Part shown: positions 1 through 7,460 of the stretch, one piece after another
How the letters are laid out: each line of letters opens with the position of its first letter
Numbering within the stretch: position 1 is the stretch's first letter
Assembly (NCBI GenBank): GCA_029099845.1
Contig: JAQXOT010000003.1
Span: forward strand, 1-35,366
From: a bacterium
GTDB taxonomy: Bacteria; Bacillota_I; Bacilli_A; RF39; UBA660
Direction of reading: 5' to 3'
DNA length: 35,366 nt
Translations under genes and position numbers: made by a program
Notes under the pieces: model-generated
The model's input: the letters and a program-made list of their open reading frames with translations, nothing else
Told to the model about the DNA's origin: nothing
Database searches by the model: none

Positions 1-27
1 TAACTCTTTCTTTGTGATATTTACCAT
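1..27 (-). CDS. Start of an unidentified protein, cut by the window edge
   Basis: Only the first nine codons are visible, reading MVNITKKEL on the minus strand. The start is convincing because an AAAGGAGATGG ribosome-binding site lies about nine bases before the ATG. The gene follows the tRNA-Thr terminator on the same strand, so it probably has its own transcript. Nine residues do not identify the product. Confidence 0.55.
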
Positions 28-56
28 TTTAACAATCCATCTCCTTTACTTAAACT

Positions 57-87
57 AAAAAAATACCAACTTCATTAGAAGTTGATA
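57..87 (-). terminator. Intrinsic terminator after tRNA-Thr
   Basis: On the minus strand a 10-bp stem (TATCAACTTC paired with GAAGTTGGTA, one G-U pair, TAAT loop) is followed by seven T residues. It lies about 45 bases past the 3' end of tRNA-Thr and closes that transcript. Confidence 0.85.
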
Positions 88-132
88 CATTTATTTAAGT
101 CTAAACTATAAAAGTTCGGACAGATTGCCTAC

Positions 133-206
133 TGGTGCCGATAGCGAGAATTGAACTTGCCTCTGATCCTTACCAAGGACCTGTTTTACCACTAAACTAT
201 ATCGGC
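133..206 (-). tRNA. tRNA-Thr, anticodon GGT
   Basis: A 74-base cloverleaf with encoded CCA. The acceptor stem GCCGATA pairs with TATCGGC, the D-arm is normal, and the anticodon stem GGTCC/GGATC closes the loop TTGGTAA, giving GGT at positions 34-36. The T-loop is TTCAATT. The T-stem GCAAG/CTCGC has one A-C mismatch and the variable loop is four bases. It begins 11 bases after the stop codon of the upstream protein gene and is followed by an intrinsic terminator, so it is probably processed from a longer transcript. Confidence 0.93.
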
Positions 207-217
207 GAATAAAAGAA

Positions 218-925
218 TTATTTTCTTTTTGTATATACTTTACTCATTCTTAGTGTCTCTGGCACCTCATATGAAGATAATTCCCGCTCACTAGGAATTA
301 AACTAACATCAAATAAAAAGTCACTGACTATAGCATGCCTAACTTGTCTGTCATTTTCTTTATTATTTGATGTAATTATGAAATTACCATAATCATTATG
401 AAAAATGATTTTAGAATTATATACCTCAAAACATTCATTTGACCTACTATCATCTAAACTATATTCAACAAGACAATCACTATTAAAATAGTTTTTAATA
501 ATACTGCTAATTTTCCCATCACAATCATATTTAATCATTGTTTTACTAATATTGCAAGCCTTACTTGGCATAAATCTAATTTTAGAAACACCAATTTCTT
601 CTAAACTACGGGCACACTCAATATATTTTTCTATAATCTCATCAGTAATCTCATTAGTTAGAAAAGATCTAACATCATGTCTAAAAATAAAAGAGCCACC
701 TAAATAGTCGATTTCCTTAATTAAGCGGCAAACATCTCTATGTTTGTTAACAAAGGCTAACGTAGGATGTTTTCCTTCCATTATTGCCATACCAAGTAAA
801 TCTTGCTGTCTTAAAATATCATACTCAGTAAAAAAAGATTGCAATTCAAAAATACCATATTTCTTAATAAACTCAAATATCTTTCGCATCTTTTGGCTTT
901 CAAAATCACCTACAAAAGTTGCCAT
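218..925 (-). CDS. Hypothetical protein, 235 aa
   Basis: I do not recognise this protein. It has no obvious signal peptide or membrane helix and looks soluble, with an N-terminal half rich in charged helices (about residues 1-120) and a C-terminal half with more beta-like segments. Cysteines are scattered and form no metal-binding pattern. The ATG has a strong GGGGGAG site at suitable spacing, which supports this start. The gene sits between two tRNA genes on the same strand, 87 bases after tRNA-Arg and 11 bases before tRNA-Thr. A TATAAT-like box lies in the upstream gap without a clear -35 element. The arrangement says nothing about function. Confidence 0.75.
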   Translation of the reverse strand: MATFVGDFESQKMRKIFEFIKKYGIFELQSFFTEYDILRQQDLLGMAIMEGKHPTLAFVNKHRDVCRLIKEIDYLGGSFIFRHDVRSFLTNEITDEIIEKYIECARSLEEIGVSKIRFMPSKACNISKTMIKYDCDGKISSIIKNYFNSDCLVEYSLDDSRSNECFEVYNSKIIFHNDYGNFIITSNNKENDRQVRHAIVSDFLFDVSLIPSERELSSYEVPETLRMSKVYTKRK

Positions 926-1012
926 ATCTATCTCCCCCTATATCAATAAATATGCTTACTTATTTCAATACTTTAACTATTATAATTTTAAAATACCTAT
1001 TTTTTTAAATAA

Positions 1013-1087
1013 TGGTGTTCGAGGTGGGAATCGAACCCGCACCATTTCCTTCGGGGGGAAATATTCTATCCTTTAAACTACTCGAAC
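1013..1087 (-). tRNA. tRNA-Arg, anticodon probably CCG, with C at position 33
   Basis: A 75-base cloverleaf with encoded CCA. The acceptor stem GTTCGAG pairs with CTCGAAC, and the D-loop AAAGGATA resembles Firmicute arginine tRNAs. The anticodon stem TTTCC/GGAAA is perfect and leaves the seven-base loop CCCCGAA. Counting places CCG at 34-36, which reads CGG. Position 33 is then C rather than the near-universal T. The T-stem GCGGG/CCCAC has one C-A mismatch. It begins 10 bases after the stop codon of the lipoprotein gene. Identity as arginine rests on the anticodon and the A in the D-loop. Confidence 0.85.
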
Positions 1088-1097
1088 ATAAAAAGAG

Positions 1098-1577
1098 TTA
1101 TTGGCATGTAACTCCAAAAGGTTCCGCAAAATCTAACCAAGTTTGCAACTTAACTTTACCATCTTCTGCTACAATGTTATCTTCTCTGCCCTCAATATCT
1201 AATAAAGCATCAATATCAATTTTTGCATAATTAATAACAACATCACTAGTAACAGAAACATCAGTACGGCGAACTTCAACATCGTAATACTCAAGGCCCT
1301 CATAAGCTTTATAAATATTTTTGTAAGCTTCTTCATACGTATCTAAAATATTAGCATCATCACTAATAACCTTCTCTGTTGAATGCAAAATAGTCAAATA
1401 TTCGCCTTCATAATAAAGCTCATATTTCATCTCACTAGTTGCTCCATCAATATTGCCAGTACGGCTACATTTCATTACTCCATCAGAAGACGCAACTGTT
1501 CCTGTTCCACAAGCCGAACAAATAAAAACTATTAATAAAAGTCCCGCTACCTTAAATATTCTCCAAAAATTATTCAT
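1098..1577 (-). CDS. Lipoprotein, DUF1307/YehR-like
   Basis: A probable membrane-anchored extracytoplasmic lipoprotein of 159 residues. A short basic N-terminus, a hydrophobic stretch and the lipobox ICSAC (Cys about residue 22) mark a type II signal peptide. The mature part has the pattern of the YehR family (DUF1307): a YELYYEGEYLTIL-type strand, then helices around YKNIYKAYEGL, then an acidic C-terminus. That match is from memory and moderate. Family function is unknown. I chose the ATG at 1577 over an in-frame TTG 15 bases upstream, since GAGGGGGA precedes it. It overlaps the end of the DUF1003 gene by eight bases, so the two are probably co-translated. Confidence 0.72.
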   Translation of the reverse strand: MNNFWRIFKVAGLLLIVFICSACGTGTVASSDGVMKCSRTGNIDGATSEMKYELYYEGEYLTILHSTEKVISDDANILDTYEEAYKNIYKAYEGLEYYDVEVRRTDVSVTSDVVINYAKIDIDALLDIEGREDNIVAEDGKVKLQTWLDFAEPFGVTCQ

Positions 1578-2088
1578 TATTGTCCCCCTCAAGTAATTTA
1601 ATAATTTTCTTTTGATTTTTAATCATTACATTAATATGATCATGTAATGATTCCAATATAAGTTCACTCTTCAAATCAGTTCTATAATCATTTTGGTTTC
1701 GCAAACTATCTTTAGCGGCTTGTCTATTTTGACTCATCATAATAATTGGTGCTTGAATAGCCGCAATACATGATAATACCAAATTAAGTAAAATAAATGG
1801 ATATGGATCGATTTCTTTACCTTCCACTAATATTACCGTATTTAAAATCACCCAACCAACTAAAAACAAAATAAAAATTATAATAAATGTCCAACTACCA
1901 GCAATTTCACTAACTTTATCAGCAACTCGATCGCCAAAAGACATTTTAGCTTCCTCTTGCTTGTCAACATCTATCGCAATAGGCTGATCAACAAGCAAAT
2001 CCAAAAGTTCTTCTTCATCTTTTTCATCCAATTCATTATTCATTAAAAGCATTCTAACAATTTCTTTTTTAGTTTTTCTTTTTTCCAT
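1570..2088 (-). CDS. DUF1003 family membrane protein
   Basis: A 172-residue protein with two central membrane helices (about residues 66-88 and 98-118) flanked by charged cytoplasmic segments. The motifs FGDRVAD, GSWTFI, DPYPFILLNLVLS and QAPIIMMSQNRQ are the signature of DUF1003, a widespread membrane family without an established function. The C-terminal tail is helical and probably coiled coil. The start is the ATG at 2088, which has GGTGATTGTT before it, rather than the ATG 12 bases upstream. The lipoprotein gene begins inside its 3' end, forming a two-gene unit. A TATACT box lies just upstream with a poor -35. Confidence 0.88.
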   Translation of the reverse strand: MEKRKTKKEIVRMLLMNNELDEKDEEELLDLLVDQPIAIDVDKQEEAKMSFGDRVADKVSEIAGSWTFIIIFILFLVGWVILNTVILVEGKEIDPYPFILLNLVLSCIAAIQAPIIMMSQNRQAAKDSLRNQNDYRTDLKSELILESLHDHINVMIKNQKKIIKLLEGDNNE

Positions 2089-2178
2089 AACAATCACCAT
2101 AAAAAGTATAGCATATATCCCCTAAATTATAAAAGAAAATATATAATATACTTCCCTTTAATTCTAATTTCTAAATAA

Positions 2179-3018
2179 CTATTTTATATCTAATAAAAAC
2201 AATGATATCCTATTATAAAAAGTATTAGTAACAACAAAATCCATATCTTTTAAGAAAGTATGATTGGCATGTTCTATTTCCAAGATTTCACTATCCATAA
2301 TCTTTACAAAATCTAAAATATCTTCCCTAAAAATATCCCTATCTCCCAATATAACCAAAGCTTTGCAACATATTTTATCTTTATCTAAATAAGGAAATAC
2401 TAAAGGATCTTTATAGTTTTTTTTGAAACTTAACTTTGCTTTATAATATTTTTGAAGATTATTAATCAAATCTCTATTCGCTTTATCATTTTTATCAACT
2501 GCTAAGTCACTAAAGCAATGATCACTAACAACAGGACTAACTAAAATTGTTTTTAAAGAAACATCATTCATTATTTTACTAATTCCAAGTACCATCGTGG
2601 CCCCTATAGAATCTCCCATAAGTGTAATATGTGAACTACTAATATTAACTTTATCTAATTCATCTTTTAAAAATATGGCACACTTAAGACAATCATCTAA
2701 ACAATTTAAATATTTCTTTTCTTCATCATAATCAATCGCTATAACTAATTGATTTGTTCTATAAGCTAATTCTGTACAAATATAAGAATATCGGTTATTA
2801 CACAATGAAACACTAGAAATTCCATGAATATAGATAATTACATTATCAAGTTGTGAAACCCTATGTGGATAAAAAACTCTAACTGGTACAATATCCTCAT
2901 TTAATACTATTTTATAACTAGAAATATTTTTTTTAGAAATAGTCGGATGAATAATTTTTGTTATATCACTATATAATTTATACTTTAATTCATTATCAAA
3001 GTAATTTATTTGTTCCAT
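2179..3018 (-). CDS. Alpha/beta hydrolase, esterase-like
   Basis: A 279-residue hydrolase of the carboxylesterase/hormone-sensitive-lipase type. Visible are the oxyanion-hole motif IYIHGIS (about residue 63), the nucleophile elbow GDSIG (Ser about 137), a probable acid in GDRDIF and the catalytic His in EHANHTF near the C-terminus. No signal peptide is present, so it is cytosolic. The ATG at 3018 follows GGTGAGATAT; an upstream in-frame ATG has no site. It lies 68 bases after the acyltransferase/acyl-synthetase cluster on the same strand, which hints at acyl ester turnover, but substrate cannot be read from sequence. No clear terminator follows it. Confidence 0.82.
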   Translation of the reverse strand: MEQINYFDNELKYKLYSDITKIIHPTISKKNISSYKIVLNEDIVPVRVFYPHRVSQLDNVIIYIHGISSVSLCNNRYSYICTELAYRTNQLVIAIDYDEEKKYLNCLDDCLKCAIFLKDELDKVNISSSHITLMGDSIGATMVLGISKIMNDVSLKTILVSPVVSDHCFSDLAVDKNDKANRDLINNLQKYYKAKLSFKKNYKDPLVFPYLDKDKICCKALVILGDRDIFREDILDFVKIMDSEILEIEHANHTFLKDMDFVVTNTFYNRISLFLLDIK

Positions 3019-3086
3019 ATATCTCACCATCTATATAATAACATAGAAAAATAAGTCTTCTTTCTGTAAACTGCTTTTACTTGACA

Positions 3087-3686
3087 CTATTTACCATTAT
3101 TTTTTAAATTTTCCCGCATTAGCCTAGAAACTTCTTTTTCTAGCTTCTTATTTGCTGTTTCTAAATCTGAAGAAACTTTAAATGGCTCACCAAAACGAAT
3201 TGTCAAATTTTTACTTCTAAAAGTATAATCCCCAGTAATTCCAAAGGGCACCAAATAAGCATTTGTTTTTTCAGCCATTGAAACAGCTCCATATTTAAAT
3301 GGTAATAAAAACTTTTCGGTCTTATTTCTAGTACCCTCTGGAAATAAGCCAAGAGCATACCCACTATTTAAAACCTCTAAAGCCTTACTTTTTGCATCTT
3401 CATCTTTTCTGTTGCGATCAACTGGTATACACCCAACCAATTTAAAAAACCACACAAATTTACCATCAAAATATTCTTTTTTCGCCATATAATGAATAGG
3501 TCTTTTTGTCGCAACAATAGCTAAGCATTGATCAAATAAATGTTTATGGTTGCCAACAATTAAAATTGGGCCATCTTTAGGAATATTTTCTTTACCAATA
3601 ATGGTTGGATTATAATAAAGCTTAAATATTGGACCTAATATTGGTTTTAAAATTCTATAAGCATACATCTTATCCTTATTTTTCAT
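3087..3686 (-). CDS. plsC: 1-acyl-sn-glycerol-3-phosphate acyltransferase (second copy)
   Basis: A 199-residue PlsC-type acyltransferase that transfers an acyl chain to lysophosphatidate or another lysophospholipid at the membrane. It has the catalytic HX4D motif in NHKHLFDQ (about residue 46), the glycerophosphate-binding FPEGTRN motif and a hydrophobic N-terminal stretch. The ATG at 3686 is preceded by AAGGAGAAATAAAG; the upstream ATG inside that site is not used. It overlaps the 3' end of the acyl-synthetase gene by 11 bases, so translation is probably coupled. It is a paralogue of the acyltransferase at 5375-5980. The substrate of each copy cannot be told apart here. Confidence 0.9.
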   Translation of the reverse strand: MKNKDKMYAYRILKPILGPIFKLYYNPTIIGKENIPKDGPILIVGNHKHLFDQCLAIVATKRPIHYMAKKEYFDGKFVWFFKLVGCIPVDRNRKDEDAKSKALEVLNSGYALGLFPEGTRNKTEKFLLPFKYGAVSMAEKTNAYLVPFGITGDYTFRSKNLTIRFGEPFKVSSDLETANKKLEKEVSRLMRENLKNNGK

Positions 3687-5412
3687 CTTTATTTCTCCTT
3701 GCCTCATTTTCTTCTCTTAACCGTTTAAAATCAACTTTGCCAATTAATGTTTTAGGTAAAGACTTTCTATATTCAAATTCATATGGTACTGAATAAGCCG
3801 CTAAGTTTTTCTTACAATGTTCTTTTATACTACTTTTTACTGTTAATGGATTATAACCATTTTTAAGAACAATGAAAGCTTTAGGAACTTCAACTTTATA
3901 TGGATGTGGAATACCAATTACACTACATTTTAAAACCGCTGGATGTTCTTCAATTACCGCCTCAACATAACTAGGATAAATATTATAGCCACTACTAATA
4001 ATCATTCTTTTAATTCTTTGACGATAATAAATAATACCTTCATTAGTCATCATTCCCATATCCCCAGTATGAAGCCACAACGCCCCATCTTTATGAATTT
4101 GTAACATTTCATTAGTTTCTTTTTCATTATCAAGATAGCCAAGCATAATCGTTGGACCACTTACACAAATTTCACCATCTTCCCCATAAGCTACTTCATC
4201 TTGTGTCCCAGGTTTTACAATTTTTATATAATTACCTGGAAAAGGAATTCCAATACTTCCTTCGCGATAAGCATCACCAAATGATAAACAAACAGCTGCC
4301 AAAGACTCTGTCATACCAAAACCTTGAGAAATTTTTATTTTAGCATGATGCTCGGCCAAATAAAGATTTGTCTTTCTTATTAAACTAGAAGATAAAGAAT
4401 CTCCACCACAAATAACATATTTTAAATAACTAAGATCTAAATTATCATTTTTAATATTAGATAAAGCTTCAAATAACGTTGGAACCCCAAAAATAACATG
4501 TGGATGATACTTATCAAGTATTTTATCAAATTTTCTTGAATTAAATTGAGGAATCATAATAACCTCACACCCCAAAACAAAAGGTGTATTAATAGAAACC
4601 CCCAAACCAAAGCCATGAAAAATAGGCATAATTCCTAAAACACGGTCCCCAGCTTTAATATCTTTAAAAACAATTTTTGCTTGCTCGTTCAAAGCATTAA
4701 ATGCCCCATTTGATAAAATAATCCCCTTTGGTTTTCCAGTTGTCCCTCCACTATGCAATATAACCGCCGGATCATCTTTTTTCTTATCTCCACGATAATC
4801 ATTCAAATAAGATGTTGGCTTTTTTAAAAAATCTTTCCAATAAATATATTCTTCGCTTTTTTTCGGTTTGCTTATTTTATAGCCTTGCGTAAATTGATAT
4901 CCCAATCCTAAAAGTGCAGGCATTGAATCTTTAGCAGAAACAACAATCGTCTTATACACATCAGTTTCTTTAATAATATTTTTAACTTTTAAATAAGCTA
5001 CATCAATCATTACCAACATAACACTGTGTGTTGACACTAAATACTCTTTAATTTCACTCTCCCCTGATAAAGGATGAATCATATCAGCAATTGCCCCTAT
5101 TTTATTAACTGCATAAAAACTAATAATTCCCTCTGGTGTATTAGGCATACAAATAGTAACAACGTCACCGCTCCTAATTCCTAAACTACGAAACGCACTA
5201 GCTGCCTTATCAATTTTATTCAAAAATTCACGATAAGTAATTTGTCTCCCAAAATAATTAATTGCTACATTATTTTCATGAAGTAAAACACTTCTTTTTA
5301 AAGCCTCATAAATAGAAATATCATCTACTTTTATCTTCATTTCACCTTTTTGGTAAAACTTTTTCCAAGGTGCCTTAATCATCTTTTGTTTTAATAAATT
5401 TATTACGTTCAT
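3676..5412 (-). CDS. AMP-binding acyl-CoA/acyl-ACP synthetase
   Basis: A 578-residue member of the acyl-adenylate-forming (ANL) superfamily, expected to activate fatty acids with ATP. The motifs appear in order: phosphate-binding SGGTTGKPKG (about residue 220), GFGMTES (about 367), TGDMG (about 450), the hinge RQRIKRMI and the C-terminal lysine in PKTLIGKVD. The start has GGAGGAAGATT at good spacing. It overlaps the upstream acyltransferase by 38 bases and the downstream one by 11. E. coli Aas carries an acyltransferase and an acyl-ACP synthetase in one chain; here the same pair is split, so a lysophospholipid-repair or exogenous fatty-acid role is likely. Whether the acceptor is CoA or ACP cannot be seen. 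Confidence 0.88.
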   Translation of the reverse strand: MNVINLLKQKMIKAPWKKFYQKGEMKIKVDDISIYEALKRSVLLHENNVAINYFGRQITYREFLNKIDKAASAFRSLGIRSGDVVTICMPNTPEGIISFYAVNKIGAIADMIHPLSGESEIKEYLVSTHSVMLVMIDVAYLKVKNIIKETDVYKTIVVSAKDSMPALLGLGYQFTQGYKISKPKKSEEYIYWKDFLKKPTSYLNDYRGDKKKDDPAVILHSGGTTGKPKGIILSNGAFNALNEQAKIVFKDIKAGDRVLGIMPIFHGFGLGVSINTPFVLGCEVIMIPQFNSRKFDKILDKYHPHVIFGVPTLFEALSNIKNDNLDLSYLKYVICGGDSLSSSLIRKTNLYLAEHHAKIKISQGFGMTESLAAVCLSFGDAYREGSIGIPFPGNYIKIVKPGTQDEVAYGEDGEICVSGPTIMLGYLDNEKETNEMLQIHKDGALWLHTGDMGMMTNEGIIYYRQRIKRMIISSGYNIYPSYVEAVIEEHPAVLKCSVIGIPHPYKVEVPKAFIVLKNGYNPLTVKSSIKEHCKKNLAAYSVPYEFEYRKSLPKTLIGKVDFKRLREENEARRNKDEK

Positions 5413-5980
5413 AATCTTCCTCCAATTTGTCAGATATGCTTTTCATTAATTTTGCATTTTCTTCATCTAAATCTTTTGCAATCTTTCTACTCTCTAAAAA
5501 CTCTATTTTAACTCTATTTTTAAAGATTCCATAACTCCCTGTAATAACAAACGGAACAATTACGCTATCCATATCAGCAGTCATTTTAACTGCCCCTATT
5601 TTAAAAGGCATAATAAAATCGCTAGTCCTATTAATTGTCCCTTCAGGAAATATTCCAATTACTTCTCCTTCTTTTAATACTTCCTTTGCACTATTAAGTG
5701 CACCTTTATCATGTATTTTTCGGTTAACAGGAATACATCCCATTCCTTTAATAAAAGGAGCAAGTGGTCCTTTAAACAGTTCAATTTTAGCTAAAAAATG
5801 TACTCTTCTTTTAACAACCGAAATAAGAAGTAACGGATCTTTCCAACTAGTATGATTCCCAGCTAGAACTAAAGAAGAGGATTTAGGAATATTTTCTCCT
5901 CCAATAACAATAGGTCGATATATTAAAAAAAATATTGGTTTTAAAATAAATTTAACAACTGAATAAAACATTTTTCTCAT
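5375..5980 (-). CDS. plsC: 1-acyl-sn-glycerol-3-phosphate acyltransferase (first copy)
   Basis: A 201-residue PlsC-family acyltransferase at the head of the phospholipid cluster. The HX4D motif is NHTSWKDP (about residues 43-50), and IFPEGTINR supplies the glycerophosphate-binding block; Ile replaces the usual Arg in EGTR. A hydrophobic N-terminal segment (about 4-22) suits membrane association. The start has AGGTGATGAT upstream. Its 3' end overlaps the acyl-synthetase by 38 bases, an unusually long same-strand overlap. Together with the second copy it may acylate different positions or head groups, which is inference from duplication. Confidence 0.9.
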   Translation of the reverse strand: MRKMFYSVVKFILKPIFFLIYRPIVIGGENIPKSSSLVLAGNHTSWKDPLLLISVVKRRVHFLAKIELFKGPLAPFIKGMGCIPVNRKIHDKGALNSAKEVLKEGEVIGIFPEGTINRTSDFIMPFKIGAVKMTADMDSVIVPFVITGSYGIFKNRVKIEFLESRKIAKDLDEENAKLMKSISDKLEEDYERNKFIKTKDD

Positions 5981-6013
5981 ATCATCACCTATACTATTAA
6001 TTTTACTACAAAC

Positions 6014-6043
6014 TAAAAAAATAGCAAATTATTTATTTGCTAT
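6014..6043 (-). terminator. Intrinsic terminator of murI
   Basis: On the minus strand the hairpin ATAGCAAAT/ATTTGCTAT, with a five-base loop, is followed by seven T residues. It starts one base after the murI stop codon and separates murI from the acyltransferase operon. Confidence 0.88.
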
Positions 6044-6044
6044 A

Positions 6045-6773
6045 CTATTTCAATATATTAGTCGTTTTATCTAGAGAATTATAAATAAGCGTCTCTCCTA
6101 AAACATTACTATTATTTAATAAATTATGTATTTCTAATTGCCTTTTTATCTCCTTTGACACTCCCAAAGCCCCATCTAATAAAACAACATTAGGCATTTC
6201 TTCTAATATTTCTTTTTTAATAAAAGGATAATGAGTACATCCTAATACAATTGAGTCAATCCCCTTATCCTTATATTTTCTAAGTACTTCCTTTAAAATA
6301 AGTTTAACCTGAGCCTTATCATCTTTTTCAATAGCCTCTGCCAAACCAGGACAAGAAACTAAATAAATATTTTGATCATCTCTTTTATTATTATTAATAA
6401 GTTCACTTGTTCTCCTAGACTCAATAGTAGCCGGTGTTGCCATAACCAAGGTATTTTTAAAATTATGATCACACGCTACTTTAATAGCCGGCTCAGTCCC
6501 TATAAATATAATATTAGGATACATTTCTCTTAATTTTTTAATACACCTAGTTGTCGCTGTATTACAAGCAATAACAATAAGTTTAACTTCTCTTTCAATT
6601 AAATAATCAACTATAGAACTAGTAATTTTTAATAATTCTTCATCACTTTTTTCCCCATATGGATTATTTAAACTATCTCCATAATATAAAAAATTCTCAT
6701 AAGGTAAAAGCTTTCTAGCTTCAGTTAATATACTTAAGCCCCCCTTACCAGAATCAAACATTCCAATCTTCAT
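6045..6773 (-). CDS. murI: Glutamate racemase
   Basis: A 242-residue enzyme converting L- to D-glutamate for peptidoglycan. The N-terminal FDSGKGGLS carries the catalytic-site Asp/Ser, ACNTATT carries the first catalytic Cys (about residue 70) and GCTHYPF the second (about 179). YYGDSLNNPYG matches the family's loop. Length is slightly short (usual 250-270), trimmed at the C-terminus. The start has TAGAGG upstream. It is a single-gene unit with its own terminator, and a TATAAT box lies about 60 bases upstream. Its presence shows the organism makes a cell wall, unlike Mollicutes. Confidence 0.95.
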   Translation of the reverse strand: MKIGMFDSGKGGLSILTEARKLLPYENFLYYGDSLNNPYGEKSDEELLKITSSIVDYLIEREVKLIVIACNTATTRCIKKLREMYPNIIFIGTEPAIKVACDHNFKNTLVMATPATIESRRTSELINNNKRDDQNIYLVSCPGLAEAIEKDDKAQVKLILKEVLRKYKDKGIDSIVLGCTHYPFIKKEILEEMPNVVLLDGALGVSKEIKRQLEIHNLLNNSNVLGETLIYNSLDKTTNILK

Positions 6774-6860
6774 ATAAACCTCTACAACAATCTTTCATAA
6801 TATTTAAAACACAATAAATATTATATAATAAATTATATCATAAATTACAACTTAAAATTA

Positions 6861-7328
6861 CTACTCAATAATACTCATAATTAAACGAACACAAGAATCA
6901 ATAACTAATTTTTTATTTTTTTCTCTATCATCAAGACTAGCAATAACCTTAGTATTGTAAAACTTATTAGTAGCTTTTTCATAAACACTAATAAATACAA
7001 CATTATCTTCTCCAAACGGATTGTTTTCATCAACTCTATTTAATTTCCCTGTAATTCCAACTCCAAAATCACTGTTTGCAAAACGACTTATACATTTACT
7101 CATTTCACATGCCGTTTCTTCACTATAAACACTATATTTATTAATTACCTCTGAAGAAACCCCCATTTTAATTTTATACTCATTAGAATATGTAACTGCA
7201 CTATATTTTAATATTTCACTTGCCCCCTCAATATTAGTAATAGCATTACAAACTCCCCCACCAGTACAAGATTCCATAGTAGCAATTGTTTTTTTTAATT
7301 CAATTAATTTTAAAACTAAATCTCGCAT
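6861..7328 (-). CDS. pncC: CinA C-terminal-type nicotinamide-nucleotide amidohydrolase
   Basis: A 155-residue stand-alone CinA C-terminal domain. Members deamidate nicotinamide mononucleotide in NAD recycling. Visible blocks are the ESCTGGGV nucleophile region (about residue 19), GASEILKYSAVTYSNEYK, and GITGKL where the family has TGIAGP. The GPGG-containing loop is replaced by a longer polar stretch, so this copy is divergent. The ATG at 7328 is chosen because GGAGGATGAGTTTT precedes it; extending upstream adds 20 hydrophobic residues without a ribosome-binding site. It lies 87 bases upstream of murI with no shared function obvious. Enzyme activity is inferred. Confidence 0.8.
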   Translation of the reverse strand: MRDLVLKLIELKKTIATMESCTGGGVCNAITNIEGASEILKYSAVTYSNEYKIKMGVSSEVINKYSVYSEETACEMSKCISRFANSDFGVGITGKLNRVDENNPFGEDNVVFISVYEKATNKFYNTKVIASLDDREKNKKLVIDSCVRLIMSIIE

Positions 7329-7404
7329 AAAACTCATCCTCCAATACATTACATATAGTATTATACCATTAATCAAAAAACTAATCATAAAAACTTCTAA
7401 AGTA

Positions 7405-7438
7405 ATAAAAAGTCATTAACAAAAATTCTGTTAATGAC
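7405..7438 (-). terminator. Intrinsic terminator of the metallophosphatase gene
   Basis: A perfect 10-bp stem, GTCATTAACA with TGTTAATGAC and a seven-base loop, followed on the minus strand by TTTTTATT. It lies 23 bases past the phosphatase stop codon. No T-run follows on the plus strand. Confidence 0.88.
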
Positions 7439-7460
7439 CTAAATAATATTAATATCTCTA

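Noticed and set aside
744-1230. Two plus-strand open frames over the first unknown gene and tRNA-Arg
   Set aside because: They run through a tRNA and antisense to better-supported genes, without ribosome-binding sites.
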